A stretch of DNA of 64,000 nt from CAZFVY01 sp964522665 (GTDB lineage: Bacteria; Verrucomicrobiota; Verrucomicrobiia; Limisphaerales; CAZFVY01), in contig CAZFVY010000023.1 in assembly GCA_964522665.1 (NCBI GenBank), forward strand, positions 6,735 to 70,734, given 5' to 3'. The notes under the pieces were generated by a model that worked only from the letters and a program-made list of their open reading frames with translations, searched no databases and was not told where the DNA came from. Both the position numbers and the translations under genes were made by a program. Below, piece by piece: positions 51,543 to 61,138 of the stretch (position 1 is the first letter of the stretch; every line of letters begins with the position of its first letter).

Positions 51543-51643
51543 GGTGTCGCGGGCGACGCATCGGTTGAGTGATCTGGATGGGCAAAGACCAAACGAAACG
51601 CCGCCATTTTGCAACTCTTCGTACAATTGATGATCGCAACCCT

Positions 51644-51673
51644 AGTCACGGCTCGGCGGAGCCTCGCCCCACC
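51644..51673 (+). repeat. Intact copy of the 30-bp element
   Basis: Consists of agtcacggctcg followed directly by gcggagcctcgccccacc. Its own core ggctcggcggagcc is partly palindromic. It is the inverted counterpart of the split copy about 200 bp away. Confidence 0.6.
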
Positions 51674-51823
51674 ATCCACTGGCCGGCGTCCAACTCTTGG
51701 TCGAGGCGCGGCCAAGCGTCGGCGACGGCGCCATTCGCGAATGCCTCGCGCGCGCCGCCCGAGCCTCACGCGACCAAATAATGTCGCCGAAGGCCTGCGG
51801 TTTGCCGCCGCCAACTCGCCAGA

Positions 51824-52408
51824 TCAACCGCCGACGCCGGTGTATTCCTCGTCCGTCTTGAGTTGCAACCCCATCAGCACATAATCGTGCGAGATGGTCT
51901 GCATGTCTTTCACGTAGTCCGGCAGGCGCAGGAAAGTGGTGAACCCGATCAGGCTGAAAACCTTCATCGCGGCTTCCTGTTCGCCGATGAACTCGGCTTC
52001 GGCCCGTTCCAGCCCCAACTGCCGCGCGATGCCCAGCGCTTCCGTCACGAGCGCGCGGGCCAGGCCCCGGCCACGGAACGCGGGATGCACCAGCACGCTG
52101 ACGCGGCCGATGTGCCGTTTCCAACCGCCCAATTGCTGGTGAAGCGTGGCGTCGCCGATGATCCGCCCGTCCAACAACGCCAGCAACGGCAGGTTGCGGC
52201 CGAGGTCGATGTTCTGGCACCAGTCGTGGATCACCTGCGGGTCGGTGACGCGGTGCTTGATGAACATTCGCTCGGGTTCCGGCACGGCCTGAAAGAATTC
52301 GTGGAAGGCCTTTTCGTCCGCCGGCTCGAGGGGCCGAAGCGTGCAGCGAAAACCGCCCTTGAGTTCAATATCCTTGGGAAATTCATCCACTACCGCGTCT
52401 AGAGACAT
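51824..52408 (-). CDS. GNAT-family N-acetyltransferase
   Basis: 194 residues from the ATG at 52408; a TTG at 52471 overlaps the upstream stop and is less likely. The acetyl-CoA loop is in VSVLVHPAFRGRGLARALVT (R/Q-x2-G-x-G/A), preceded by LLDGRIIGDATLHQQL and followed by AEFIGEQEAAMKVFSLIGFT, the usual motif B. CTLRPLEPADEKAFHEFFQA is the typical N-terminal start. Substrate is unknown. It is co-directional with, and 60 bp after, the membrane-anchored hypothetical gene. Confidence 0.88.
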   Translation of the reverse strand: MSLDAVVDEFPKDIELKGGFRCTLRPLEPADEKAFHEFFQAVPEPERMFIKHRVTDPQVIHDWCQNIDLGRNLPLLALLDGRIIGDATLHQQLGGWKRHIGRVSVLVHPAFRGRGLARALVTEALGIARQLGLERAEAEFIGEQEAAMKVFSLIGFTTFLRLPDYVKDMQTISHDYVLMGLQLKTDEEYTGVGG

Positions 52409-52467
52409 AGGCTTTTCGGATTCGAGTTTCCCGCACTTTACGCCGGTCGTCCCGCGCGGCGCAAGCG

Positions 52468-53244
52468 TCAATGCGGGCGGAACGAAGATAGATCACCGGC
52501 AATCCCCGAGCCGTGGCGGAGCGCCTTTTCGTCGATGCTGGTCGGATCGATGCTCCACCGGCCGGCGAGCGTGGGAACCTTTTCGGCGTTGGTCGGCGTC
52601 GGCGGACCCGCGTCAAAACTGAAGCCGGCTTCCCGCGCGCCGTAGTCGAGGCATTTCATTTCGAGCGCCCGCTCGGCGCTGGTCATCTGGCCTTGATTCC
52701 ATAGCGTTTCCCCGGCCCAGGCGTAGGCGCGAATGACCCGGCCGCTGGCGGCAATCGCCCACGCGTGATGGTTCAACACGCGATTCGCGCTGAAGAACTG
52801 AACTTCGCCGAGTTCCTTGCTGGCGCTGAGCAGCAGCCGAAAACAGGCGTCGATGTCATCCGCCGGGTCGGGCAACGCGGGTCCGAAGACCAGGATCCAG
52901 CCGGCGATCGGCGGCGAAATGAAAAGACCACGATCACGTTCGGTGGCGATGCCGTCCGCCCAGGAGCACGGGGTCGGATTATGCAGCCCCAAGGCCGCCT
53001 GCGCCGCCGCCGGGTTGCGGCTCTTGATGGCGAGCCAGCGAGACGGTGACGGCCCGGTCGGGAACGGCTTTTCCGTCGGGGAAACTTTGGGATCGAAGGC
53101 GCTGGCCGGCCAGTGGTGGGACGAACGATTTTTCTGCACCCAGTGGCAAACCAGGATGACCAAGACGACGCCCAGGCTGACCGTAACGCCCAATAGCATC
53201 AACAACAGCAAGGCGATCACATCTTGGTCCACAACGCTGGCCAT
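52468..53244 (-). CDS. Membrane-anchored hypothetical protein
   Basis: 258 residues. One N-terminal helix (VIALLLLMLLGVTVSLGVVL), then a soluble domain with WLAIKSRNPAAAQAALGL, CSWADGIATERDRGLFISPP, GWILVFGPALPDPADDIDAC and EVQFFSANRVLNHHAWAIAA. Similar sequences occur as stand-alone proteins of unknown function; they recall the DUF4261-like or immunity-protein style but I cannot name the family. It is divergent from serA and followed by the GNAT gene. Confidence 0.65.
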   Translation of the reverse strand: MASVVDQDVIALLLLMLLGVTVSLGVVLVILVCHWVQKNRSSHHWPASAFDPKVSPTEKPFPTGPSPSRWLAIKSRNPAAAQAALGLHNPTPCSWADGIATERDRGLFISPPIAGWILVFGPALPDPADDIDACFRLLLSASKELGEVQFFSANRVLNHHAWAIAASGRVIRAYAWAGETLWNQGQMTSAERALEMKCLDYGAREAGFSFDAGPPTPTNAEKVPTLAGRWSIDPTSIDEKALRHGSGIAGDLSSFRPH

Positions 53245-53412
53245 GAGGGCAATTTACCCTTTGTTTCCCGATGTTCAACGACAAAACGGCGCGACCCGCC
53301 GTCGCGAAAGGTTTGAGTTGGTCCTTTCAGCCTGCGTGCCAGAACCCAAATCCCGGCGCAACGCAGGTATCGACATTTCTTTGTCACAGTACTAGAGTCC
53401 GCGGCTTGTCGA

Positions 53413-55002
53413 ATGAATGTTTTAATCTGCGACCCGATCTCACCTAAGGGAATTGCCCTGCTCCAGCAACGCAAGGAGTTCAACGTCACCGTTTTGGACC
53501 GGCGCCTGCCGGAGGCCGAGCTGATTCCGATCATCGGCGAAACCGCGGCGATGGTGGTCCGTTCCGAAACGAAGATCACGCGCAAGGTGATCGCCGCGGC
53601 GGGCAAGCTGCGCGTCGTCGGCCGCGCGGGCGTTGGCGTGGATAACGTCGATGTCGAGGCGGCCACGGAGCGGGGGATCGTGGTGATGAACACCCCCGGC
53701 GGGAACACGATTTCCACCGCGGAATTGACCTTCTCGATGCTGATGTCGCTGGCGCGCAACATCCCGCAGGCCAACGCCTCGATGAAGGCGGGGGAATGGA
53801 ATCGCAAGGCGTTTCAGGGCGTCGAGTTGTGCAACAAGACGCTCGGAATTCTGGGCATGGGGCGGATCGGCAGCGAAGTGGCCCGGCGCGCGATCGCGTT
53901 CGGCATGCGCGTGCTCGCCTACGATCCCTACCTGACGATCTCACGCGCCAAGGCGCTTCAGGTCGAGCTGGTCGAGTTGGACGAGATTTACGCCCGGGCG
54001 GATTTTCTCACCGTTCACATGCCGATGAGTCCCGAGACCAACGGCATGTTGAACGCCGCGGCCTTCGCGAAAATGAAGCGGGGCGCGCGGGTGCTCAATT
54101 GCGCCCGCGGCGGGATCATCAACGAGGCCGACCTGCTGGCCGCGATCAAGAGCGGGCAGGTCGCGGGCGCCGCGCTCGACGTTTACGAGGTCGAACCGCC
54201 GCCGAAGGATTTCGCGCTGCGACAATTGCCGCAGGTCATCATGACCCCGCACCTCGGGGCGAGCACCGAGGAGGCGCAGGAAAACGTCGGGATCGAGGTC
54301 GCCGAGGCGATCATCGATTATCTCCTTAACGGCGCCGTGCGCAACGCGGTGAATTTCCCGAACCTCGACGCGAAGACCTACGAGATCGTCAAACCGTATC
54401 TCAACCTGGGCGAAAAGCTGGGCCGGTTGCTCGCGCAATTAGCCCCCAAACGGAACGAGCGCCTCGTCGTCACGTACGGCGGCAAGGCGACCGAAGTCCC
54501 CGCCGACCCGATCACCCGCGCCGTGCTCAAAGGCTTCCTCGAATTCGCCGGTGGCAAAGAGGTCAATCAGGTGAACGTCCGGTCGATGGCCAGCGCCCTC
54601 GGCCTTTTGGTCGAGGAGATCCGTTCCAACGAGGAGACCGATTTCAGCGAATGGCTGCATGTCGCGGCCTTCGCGGATGGACAAAAAGTTTCGGCGGGCG
54701 GCACTTTCTTCGGGCGGCGCCATTTTCCGCGCATCGTGCGGGTGAACAGCCACCCCGTGGAAATCGTGCCCGACGGTGTCCTCTTTCTCGTCACGAACAA
54801 AGACCGTCCCGGAATGGTCGGCCATATCGGCTCGTTGCTGGGCAAGTACCAGGTGAACATCGCCAGCATGAGCCTCAGCCGCGAGCAAATCGGCGGTCAG
54901 GCGCTGACGATCCTGAACCTTGACAGCGTGCCGCCGCCGGCGTTGCTCGAAGAAGTGCAGAAAGACCCGGATATCATCCACGCCCAAGTGATCAGTTTGT
55001 AG
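53413..55002 (+). CDS. serA: D-3-phosphoglycerate dehydrogenase
   Basis: 529 residues, the long form. It oxidises 3-phosphoglycerate for serine synthesis. The NAD-binding motif is LGILGMGRIGSEVARRAIAF, the catalytic Arg is in NCARGGIINEADLLA, the Glu in DVYEVEPPPKDFALR and the His in QVIMTPHLGASTEEAQEN. Residues ~320-450 form the allosteric intervening domain and ~450-529 an ACT domain (LFLVTNKDRPGMVGHIGSLL), so serine inhibition is likely. It has its own promoter region (168 bp upstream, not resolved). No serC or serB is adjacent. Confidence 0.96.
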   Translation: MNVLICDPISPKGIALLQQRKEFNVTVLDRRLPEAELIPIIGETAAMVVRSETKITRKVIAAAGKLRVVGRAGVGVDNVDVEAATERGIVVMNTPGGNTISTAELTFSMLMSLARNIPQANASMKAGEWNRKAFQGVELCNKTLGILGMGRIGSEVARRAIAFGMRVLAYDPYLTISRAKALQVELVELDEIYARADFLTVHMPMSPETNGMLNAAAFAKMKRGARVLNCARGGIINEADLLAAIKSGQVAGAALDVYEVEPPPKDFALRQLPQVIMTPHLGASTEEAQENVGIEVAEAIIDYLLNGAVRNAVNFPNLDAKTYEIVKPYLNLGEKLGRLLAQLAPKRNERLVVTYGGKATEVPADPITRAVLKGFLEFAGGKEVNQVNVRSMASALGLLVEEIRSNEETDFSEWLHVAAFADGQKVSAGGTFFGRRHFPRIVRVNSHPVEIVPDGVLFLVTNKDRPGMVGHIGSLLGKYQVNIASMSLSREQIGGQALTILNLDSVPPPALLEEVQKDPDIIHAQVISL

Positions 55003-55031
55003 GTGACGCATGGCTGGCAAGCTCCGGTAGT

Positions 55032-56507
55032 TCATTTAATCGGACTCGCGTTCGTCGTGGCCGAAAGCGCGGCCTGCTGCTCGACGGTTTCCCAACCGCC
55101 GCCGAGCGCCTTGTAGAGCGCGATGAGGTTCGCGGAAACGGCGCGGTCACTCTGCGCGAGTTGATCCTGCGCCTGATACAAAGAGCGTTCGGCGTCGAGC
55201 ACGTTGAGGAAGCCGGTTAGTCCGTTCTTGTAAAGGTCGCGCGCGAGCTGCAGGGAGTTCTGACTCGACGACACGGCTTCCGCCAGCGATTGGCGGCGCG
55301 TTTGCTCCTTCGCGTACGACACCAGCGCGTTCTCAACTTCTTCGAAGGCGGTCAACGCCGTTTGCTCATAGGCGGCCAGGGCTTGTTCCTGGCGGGCATT
55401 CTGGACTTTGATGTTCGCGCGGACCCGGCCCGCGTCGAAGATTTTCCACTGCACGGTCGGACCGACCGACCAGAGCCGGCTGCCGCTGGTGAACCAATCG
55501 CTGGCGCTGACGCTGGTGAAACCCGCGACGCCCGTCAGGGAGAATTTCGGGAACAAGTCCGCCGTCGCGACACCGATGTCGGCGGTCGCCGCGGCCAATT
55601 GACGTTCCGCGCGCCGCACGTCCGGCCGGCGTTGCAACAATGCGGAGGGCAGGCCGGCGGGAACCTCCGGCGGCGCGGTTGGGATGGGCGCCTCGGCGGA
55701 CAATTCCGCCAACAACGAACCGGGCGCCTGGCCGAGCAGCACGCCGAGCCGATGGATCGCGGCCTGCAGGGAACTCTCCAGTTCCGGGATCTCCGCCCGG
55801 GTCGTCGCGAGGAGCGTCGCCGACTGTTGGACGTCGAGATCGCCCGTTAACCCGTGCGCCAATCGGTCGCGCGTGATGTCCAGCGCCTCAGCCTGCGCCG
55901 CGACGTTTTCGCGGGCGATGGCCAGCCGGCGTTGAAAGCCGCGCGCCTCGACGTAGTTGCGGGCCACGTCTCCTAATAGCGTCATCAAGGTGGCCCGCCG
56001 GCCGAACTCGGCGGCGCCGACTTCGGCTTGAGCGGCTTCGACCGCGCGCCGTTTGCCGCCAAAAACATCGAGTTCCCATGAGGCGTCAAACCCAGCCTGG
56101 TAAACGTTGTTCTCGAAGGGCACCCCGGGCGGGATCGGCAGCGACCCGAGGACGGGCTGATGATGGCTGGTTCCGAGCCGCGAGTAAGAGCTGGCGGCGT
56201 CGGCGGTCGGGCCGAGGTTCGCGGTCGCGAGGCCGTACTGCGCCCGCGCCTCGCGCACCCGCGCCTGAGCGACGCGCAAATCAAGATTCGAGCGAGTCGC
56301 GCGCTCGATCAGCGAATCCAGTTCCGGATCGTGGAATTTTTTCCACCAGTCGGCGAGTTCCGCCGGCGTGTCGGTTTCACCGCCGGTCATCGGAGCGCTC
56401 CAATGAGCGGGCGCGGTGAGCGAGGCGGTTTGATAGTTCGGACCGACGGCGCAACCGGCGGCCACTAAGGCCAGGAACGCCGCCGACGTAAGAGAGTTCA
56501 GATTCAT
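55032..56507 (-). CDS. NodT-family outer-membrane efflux lipoprotein
   Basis: 491 residues from the ATG at 56507, which has an aaagg Shine-Dalgarno sequence and opens a lipoprotein signal peptide (FLALVAAGC, lipobox LVAAGC). The mature protein begins AVGPNYQTASLTAPAHW, the NodT/OprM opening, and contains the two helical repeats of TolC proteins (SLIERATRSNLDLRVAQARV and LLQRRPDVRRAERQLAAATA). It forms the trimeric outer-membrane channel for the adjacent EmrAB-type pump. It is the last gene of the three-gene operon, 14 bp after the transporter. Confidence 0.95.
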   Translation of the reverse strand: MNLNSLTSAAFLALVAAGCAVGPNYQTASLTAPAHWSAPMTGGETDTPAELADWWKKFHDPELDSLIERATRSNLDLRVAQARVREARAQYGLATANLGPTADAASSYSRLGTSHHQPVLGSLPIPPGVPFENNVYQAGFDASWELDVFGGKRRAVEAAQAEVGAAEFGRRATLMTLLGDVARNYVEARGFQRRLAIARENVAAQAEALDITRDRLAHGLTGDLDVQQSATLLATTRAEIPELESSLQAAIHRLGVLLGQAPGSLLAELSAEAPIPTAPPEVPAGLPSALLQRRPDVRRAERQLAAATADIGVATADLFPKFSLTGVAGFTSVSASDWFTSGSRLWSVGPTVQWKIFDAGRVRANIKVQNARQEQALAAYEQTALTAFEEVENALVSYAKEQTRRQSLAEAVSSSQNSLQLARDLYKNGLTGFLNVLDAERSLYQAQDQLAQSDRAVSANLIALYKALGGGWETVEQQAALSATTNASPIK

Positions 56508-56521
56508 AGGGAGCCTTTCTT

Positions 56522-58078
56522 TCAATGGGCCGCGATCGGCCCGCGGACTTTTGCCTTTTTGAGAAACAGCGCGCCGATGATGCACACGAAGCACAAGAGC
56601 GCGAAGCAACGGAAGTTATCGAGATAAGCGAGGAGATTCGCCTGGGTGACCAGGGTGTGATAGACGGAGCCGAGCGCCTGCTGTTGCGCGGTCACCGCGT
56701 CGCCATGAACGGCGAGCGCGTTGGTCAGCGTCTGGAGTCGCGCTTGATAGGCCGAATCATAAGGTGTCAAGTGGGCCGCCAGCGTCGTTTGATGCGCCTG
56801 CGCGAAGCGCGCGACCAGGGTCGTGACCAGCGAGATGCCGACGCTGCCGCCGACGTTGCGCATGAGGTTGAAGATCCCGCTGGCGTTGCCCATCTGCTCC
56901 GGCTTGAGCGCGCCCAGGGCCAGCGTGTTCAAAGGCACGAACATAAACGCAATCGAGACGCCGCTGAAAAACAGCGGCCAGAATAATATCCACGGCGAAA
57001 GATCGAGCGAAATATAGGACAGCGCCAGGGCCGCCGCTCCGAACGAGAGGAAACCGCCGGCGACGAGATAGCGTCCCTGAATCTTGCTGACCAGTTTGCC
57101 GGCCAGCGGCATCGCGATCACCGCGCCCAACCCGCGTGGGATCATCGCGTAACCGCTCTGCAACGCGGTGTAACCCATTAACGATTCGAGGAACAACGGG
57201 ATGATCGCCGTCAGCCCGTAAAGCGTCACGCCGGCGAAGAACATCAGCCCGAGGCCTAAGCTAAAGTTGTAATTCTTCAGGACGCGGAGATCGACGAACG
57301 GCTTGTCGGTCGTCAGCGCCCGCGCGACAAACGCGATCAAACCAGCCACCGCGACGAACGTCATCAAGACGATGAAATGGGAGCCGAACCAATCGTCCTC
57401 CTGGCCTTTGTCGAGCAGCACTTCCTGGCTGGCGAGCCAAACCGACATGAAACTGAAGCCGATCAGGTCGAGCCGCGGGGCGCGCGCGTTCCGCAGCCAT
57501 TGCGGGTCGTGAATGAAACGCTGCATGAGCGCGAGCGCGAGCGTCCCGACCGGCACGTTGATGAAGAAAATCCAGCGCCAGCTATAATTCTCCGTGAGCC
57601 AGCCGCCGAGGACCGGGCCGAGGATCGGCGCCGTCACGACGCCGAGTCCGTAAACGCCCATCGCCTGCCCTTGTTTCTCTTTCGGAAAAGCTTCCAAGAG
57701 GATCGCCTGGGCAATCGGCTGGAGGGCGCCGCCGCCCGCGCCTTGAATGATCCGCAGGACGAGCAACGCCGGAAGACTGGTGGCCAGGCCGCAGAGAAAC
57801 GATGACACCGTGAAGATCGCCACGCAGGTCATCAGAAAGCGTTTGCGGCCGAAGCGCTGTCCAAGCCAGCCGGTGGCCGGGATCACGATCGCGTTGGAAA
57901 TGAGGTAGGTCGTGAGCACCCAGGTCGATTCATCGGTCGAGACCGAAAGGCTCCCGGCGATGTGCCGGAGCGACACGTTCGCGATCGAGGTGTCCAGCAC
58001 TTCCATGAAGGTGGCCAGCATCACCGAGAGCGCGATCAACCACGGATTCACGGGCGTTGGGGATTCGTCGCGGTTCAT
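56522..58078 (-). CDS. emrB: DHA2-family (EmrB-type) drug:H+ antiporter
   Basis: 518 residues with 14 predicted membrane helices. Motif A WLGQRFGRKRFLMTCVAIF, motif C GVVTAPILGPVLGGWLTENY, and the N-terminal Asp region MEVLDTSIANVSLRHIAGSL are those of EmrB/QacA antiporters. It should export hydrophobic compounds across the inner membrane in exchange for protons, delivering them to the HlyD-type adaptor and NodT channel. It is 32 bp after emrA. Confidence 0.95.
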   Translation of the reverse strand: MNRDESPTPVNPWLIALSVMLATFMEVLDTSIANVSLRHIAGSLSVSTDESTWVLTTYLISNAIVIPATGWLGQRFGRKRFLMTCVAIFTVSSFLCGLATSLPALLVLRIIQGAGGGALQPIAQAILLEAFPKEKQGQAMGVYGLGVVTAPILGPVLGGWLTENYSWRWIFFINVPVGTLALALMQRFIHDPQWLRNARAPRLDLIGFSFMSVWLASQEVLLDKGQEDDWFGSHFIVLMTFVAVAGLIAFVARALTTDKPFVDLRVLKNYNFSLGLGLMFFAGVTLYGLTAIIPLFLESLMGYTALQSGYAMIPRGLGAVIAMPLAGKLVSKIQGRYLVAGGFLSFGAAALALSYISLDLSPWILFWPLFFSGVSIAFMFVPLNTLALGALKPEQMGNASGIFNLMRNVGGSVGISLVTTLVARFAQAHQTTLAAHLTPYDSAYQARLQTLTNALAVHGDAVTAQQQALGSVYHTLVTQANLLAYLDNFRCFALLCFVCIIGALFLKKAKVRGPIAAH

Positions 58079-58110
58079 AGCGGTGGGTGGTTGAGGGTGG
58101 GCGGTTACGG

Positions 58111-59286
58111 TTATTTGACCCGGACTTCCGGCACGACCGACATGCCGGCGCCAAGGACGTATTTCGCATCGGGCGCGTTATCGAGCAGGATTTTGACCGG
58201 CACGCGCTGGACCACTTTGACGTAATTTCCCGAGGCGTTCTCGGGGGGCAACAGACTGAAGCGCGCGCCCGCGCCCGCTTGGATGCTGTCCACGTGACCC
58301 GGAAATTTCACGCCCGGATAGGCGTCCACTTTCACCTCGACCGGCTGGCCGGGGCGCATGTTGGCCAATTGGGTTTCCTTGAAATTCGCGATCACCCAGA
58401 CTTGGCGCGGCACGATCGCGAGCAGCGCCTGGCCGGTCTGGACGTAAGCGCCCGACTCAACGGTGCGATGCGTGACGTAGCCCGCGTCCGGCGCGGTGAC
58501 CCGGGTGTAAGAGAGATCGAGTTCGGCCTGCCGCACGGCGGCCTCGCTTTTCTGCGCTTCGGCGGCGGCGGTCTGGATGTTGGCGCGGTCCAGAATCACT
58601 TGCGCTTCCGCGGCCAGTTCGCGATTGCGCGCCACATCGACCGCGGCGGTTGAGGAACGGGCCAGCGTGGCCGCCAAGTCGAGTTGACTCTCGGAGACGC
58701 CGCGGCTGCCGACCGCCTGATACCGTTTCGAGTCGGCCTCGGCCCGTTGCGCCTCGGCTTCCGCCGCGACGACGCCCGCCTTCTCCTGGCTGATTTTCGC
58801 CTGGTCCACGGCGAATTGCGCGTTGGCCTGCTCGACGCGGCTCCGGGCCGCGGCCAGATTAGCGCGGGCTTGATCGAGGCTGGCTTGATAGTCGCGCGGG
58901 TCGATCAGCAACAGTTCTTCGCCTTGCTTCACCGACTGGTTGTCGTTGACCAGCAGTTGCGCCACGCGACCGGCGACCTGCGGCGCGATCGGCGTGACGT
59001 GCGCCTCGATGAAAGCGTCGTCCGTGGATTCGAACGGAGCCACGTACTTAGAATAATAGGTCCCCACCGCCAGCCCCGCCGCCAAAACCACGGCGCCGAT
59101 CGCCAGAGGGCGGCGGCTGCGGGTCGTTTTCGGGGTCGTGGGCTGCGGGGTCGGGGCGACTGGCTTCTCGGGCGGGAGTTGATCCGGGGCGCTGGGTTCG
59201 GTCCGACTCGGCCGGCGGGGCGTGGTGGTGGGTGTCAACGTGGATAACGCCAGGGCTTCGGGATGGTCGAGAGTGGCTGCATTCAT
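58111..59286 (-). CDS. emrA: HlyD/EmrA-family membrane fusion protein
   Basis: 391 residues. A proline-rich cytoplasmic N-terminus, one membrane helix (AIGAVVLAAGLAVGTYYSKY), then the biotinyl-lipoyl halves (EAHVTPIAPQVAGRVAQLLV and YTRVTAPDAGYVTHRTVESG) around a long coiled-coil hairpin (~115-245; NLAAARSRVEQANAQFAVDQ, rich in Ala and Gln). It bridges the inner-membrane antiporter to the outer-membrane channel. It is the first gene of the efflux operon and its upstream region is shared with the sigma-54 activator gene. Confidence 0.95.
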   Translation of the reverse strand: MNAATLDHPEALALSTLTPTTTPRRPSRTEPSAPDQLPPEKPVAPTPQPTTPKTTRSRRPLAIGAVVLAAGLAVGTYYSKYVAPFESTDDAFIEAHVTPIAPQVAGRVAQLLVNDNQSVKQGEELLLIDPRDYQASLDQARANLAAARSRVEQANAQFAVDQAKISQEKAGVVAAEAEAQRAEADSKRYQAVGSRGVSESQLDLAATLARSSTAAVDVARNRELAAEAQVILDRANIQTAAAEAQKSEAAVRQAELDLSYTRVTAPDAGYVTHRTVESGAYVQTGQALLAIVPRQVWVIANFKETQLANMRPGQPVEVKVDAYPGVKFPGHVDSIQAGAGARFSLLPPENASGNYVKVVQRVPVKILLDNAPDAKYVLGAGMSVVPEVRVK

Positions 59287-59371
59287 AAGGTCCGCTTGGT
59301 TAACTTTTCAATTTGATTCGACGTTCTACACCTGCTATATCACCTTCCATGCCACCTTCGCGCGTTTAGCA

Positions 59372-59403
59372 TAACACGTTAAATATAAATTCGTTATGTG
59401 TTA
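59372..59403. promoter_or_regulatory. Palindromic AT-rich operator candidate
   Basis: TAACAC at 59372-59377 and its perfect complement GTGTTA at 59398-59403 bracket an AT-rich centre in the 200-bp region between the divergent emrA and activator genes. The 32-bp dyad spacing is wide but plausible for a dimeric repressor or activator. Confidence 0.4.
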
Positions 59404-59500
59404 GCTTGACGAGATTGGTTTAGGGTCGAAATATTGAACGTGCGAAAAACCGTCCTGCTTAAAGGTTGAAAAATCGTCCCTTGTGTGGCAGGCTTCAATT

Positions 59501-61138
59501 ATGGAAGTGGAATTTGACGATCGGTTTGATCCCAACTTTGCCAGCCGACTGTTGTTGGAAATCGCGCAGGAGCAATCGCTCGACCTCTTGTTGAAGAAAC
59601 TGGTTCGGCGCGTCATGGAGCGGCCGGCGCTTTCGCGGGTCCGCATCTGGCTGATCGATAAGGGCGACATCTGTGCCACCTGCGCGCGGAGAAAGGAGTG
59701 CCCGGATCAAACGCGCTGCCTCCACGCGGTCGCCGGCGGCAGCAACCTGCTCGGCAAGGAGAGCGAGGAATACGTTCGGCTGACCGACCGGTTCGCGCGC
59801 ATCCCGCTCGGCGTTGGCGTCGTGGGGAAGATTGGCGCGACCGGGCAGGCCATCGTACTCGGGGACTTGGACAAGGATCCGGGCGAACTCGCCTACATCG
59901 ATTGGCTCAAGCCGGAGCAAATTCGCGGCTTCAGCGGCGCGCCGATTTCGTTCAAAGGCGAAGTGCTCGGTGTGATCGCGGTTTTTAGTCGGGCGAATAT
60001 TCCCGAGGACGCGCGGGTTTGGGGGCGGGTCTTCGCGGACCACATCGCCGGCGCGATCGCCAACGCGCGCGCGTTCGAGGAGATTCAGCGGCTGAAAACG
60101 CAACTCGAGCAACAAAACGCCTACCTCCAGGAGGAAGTGGTCGAAGCCAAGGCCTTCGGCGATCTCGTGGGCCAAAGCGCGGCGTTGCGGCAGGTCGTCA
60201 GCCAAATCGATTTGGTGGCTCCGACCGACGCCTCCGTTCTGATCCTCGGCGAGACCGGCACGGGCAAGGAATTGGTCGCGCATGAAATTCATCGCCGCAG
60301 CCGCCGGAAGAACCAGCCGTTGATTCGGGTCAATTGCGCGTCGATCCCGAAGGAATTGTACGAAAGCGAGTTTTTTGGCCATGTGAAGGGCGCCTTCACC
60401 GGCGCGATCAAAGATCGCGCGGGCCGCTTTGAGACGGCCGAGTGCGGCACGTTGTTTCTGGATGAAATCGGCGAAGTCCCGCTCGAATTGCAGAGCAAGC
60501 TGCTGCGTGTGTTGCAGGAGAAACGCTACGAGCGGGTCGGGGAGGATCGCACCCGGCGCGCGGACGTGCGCATCATCGCCGCGACGAACCGCGATTTGAA
60601 AAAGGAAGCGAGCGCCGGTCGTTTTCGCGAAGACTTGTTCTATCGGCTCAGCGTCTTTCCGATCCAAGTCGCGCCCCTGCGCGATCGCAACGCGGACATT
60701 CCGCTCTTGGCGCAGCATTTCATCGAGCTTTCCGCGCGGGAGATGGGTTGCCCCAAACCACGGTTGACTCGGGCGGGCGTGGCGCGCCTCCAAAGTTACG
60801 ACTGGCCGGGAAATATCCGCGAACTGCGCAACGTGATCGAGCGCGCGGTCATCCTCGCGCGCGGCGGCGCGCTCGAATTCGACCTGCCGGTGAACGATGC
60901 TCCGCTGTCCGAGCGTTCGCCGAAACCTCTGTCCGAAACCGGCGAAGCCCGGGCCTTTCTCACCGAAGCCGAGTTGCAAGGGCGCGAGCGCGAAAATCTG
61001 CGGCTGGTTCTGGAAAAATCGGGCTGGAAAATCAAAGGCGCGAACGGCGCGGCGGAACTGCTCGGCCTCAAACCGACCACGCTGCTCTCGCGGATGAAGA
61101 AGATGGGATTGAAGCGTCCGCGCCTCTCGGAGGAATAG
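59501..61138 (+). CDS. GAF-domain sigma-54-dependent transcriptional activator
   Basis: 545 residues from the ATG at 59501; a GTG at 59483 is possible. Residues ~10-190 are a GAF sensor domain that contains a cysteine cluster, C-x2-C-x5-C-x5-C (ICATCARRKECPDQTRC), suited to a metal or iron-sulphur site. A coiled coil (~195-215) joins it to an AAA+ domain with Walker A GETGTGKELVAHEIH, the sigma-54-contacting GAFTGA loop (HVKGAFTGAIKDRAGRF), Walker B TLFLDEIGEVPLEL and the arginine finger region. The Fis-type HTH is at the end (GAAELLGLKPTTLLSRMKKM). It probably controls the divergent efflux operon, although no -24/-12 promoter was recognised there. Confidence 0.93.
   Translation: MEVEFDDRFDPNFASRLLLEIAQEQSLDLLLKKLVRRVMERPALSRVRIWLIDKGDICATCARRKECPDQTRCLHAVAGGSNLLGKESEEYVRLTDRFARIPLGVGVVGKIGATGQAIVLGDLDKDPGELAYIDWLKPEQIRGFSGAPISFKGEVLGVIAVFSRANIPEDARVWGRVFADHIAGAIANARAFEEIQRLKTQLEQQNAYLQEEVVEAKAFGDLVGQSAALRQVVSQIDLVAPTDASVLILGETGTGKELVAHEIHRRSRRKNQPLIRVNCASIPKELYESEFFGHVKGAFTGAIKDRAGRFETAECGTLFLDEIGEVPLELQSKLLRVLQEKRYERVGEDRTRRADVRIIAATNRDLKKEASAGRFREDLFYRLSVFPIQVAPLRDRNADIPLLAQHFIELSAREMGCPKPRLTRAGVARLQSYDWPGNIRELRNVIERAVILARGGALEFDLPVNDAPLSERSPKPLSETGEARAFLTEAELQGRERENLRLVLEKSGWKIKGANGAAELLGLKPTTLLSRMKKMGLKRPRLSEE

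Larger units (their letters stand above)
51387..51823. other. 437-bp intergenic region with repeat elements
   Basis: No gene recognised. It holds two inverted copies of a 30-bp element (one split) described separately; the rest is GC-rich sequence without pattern. Confidence 0.45.
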
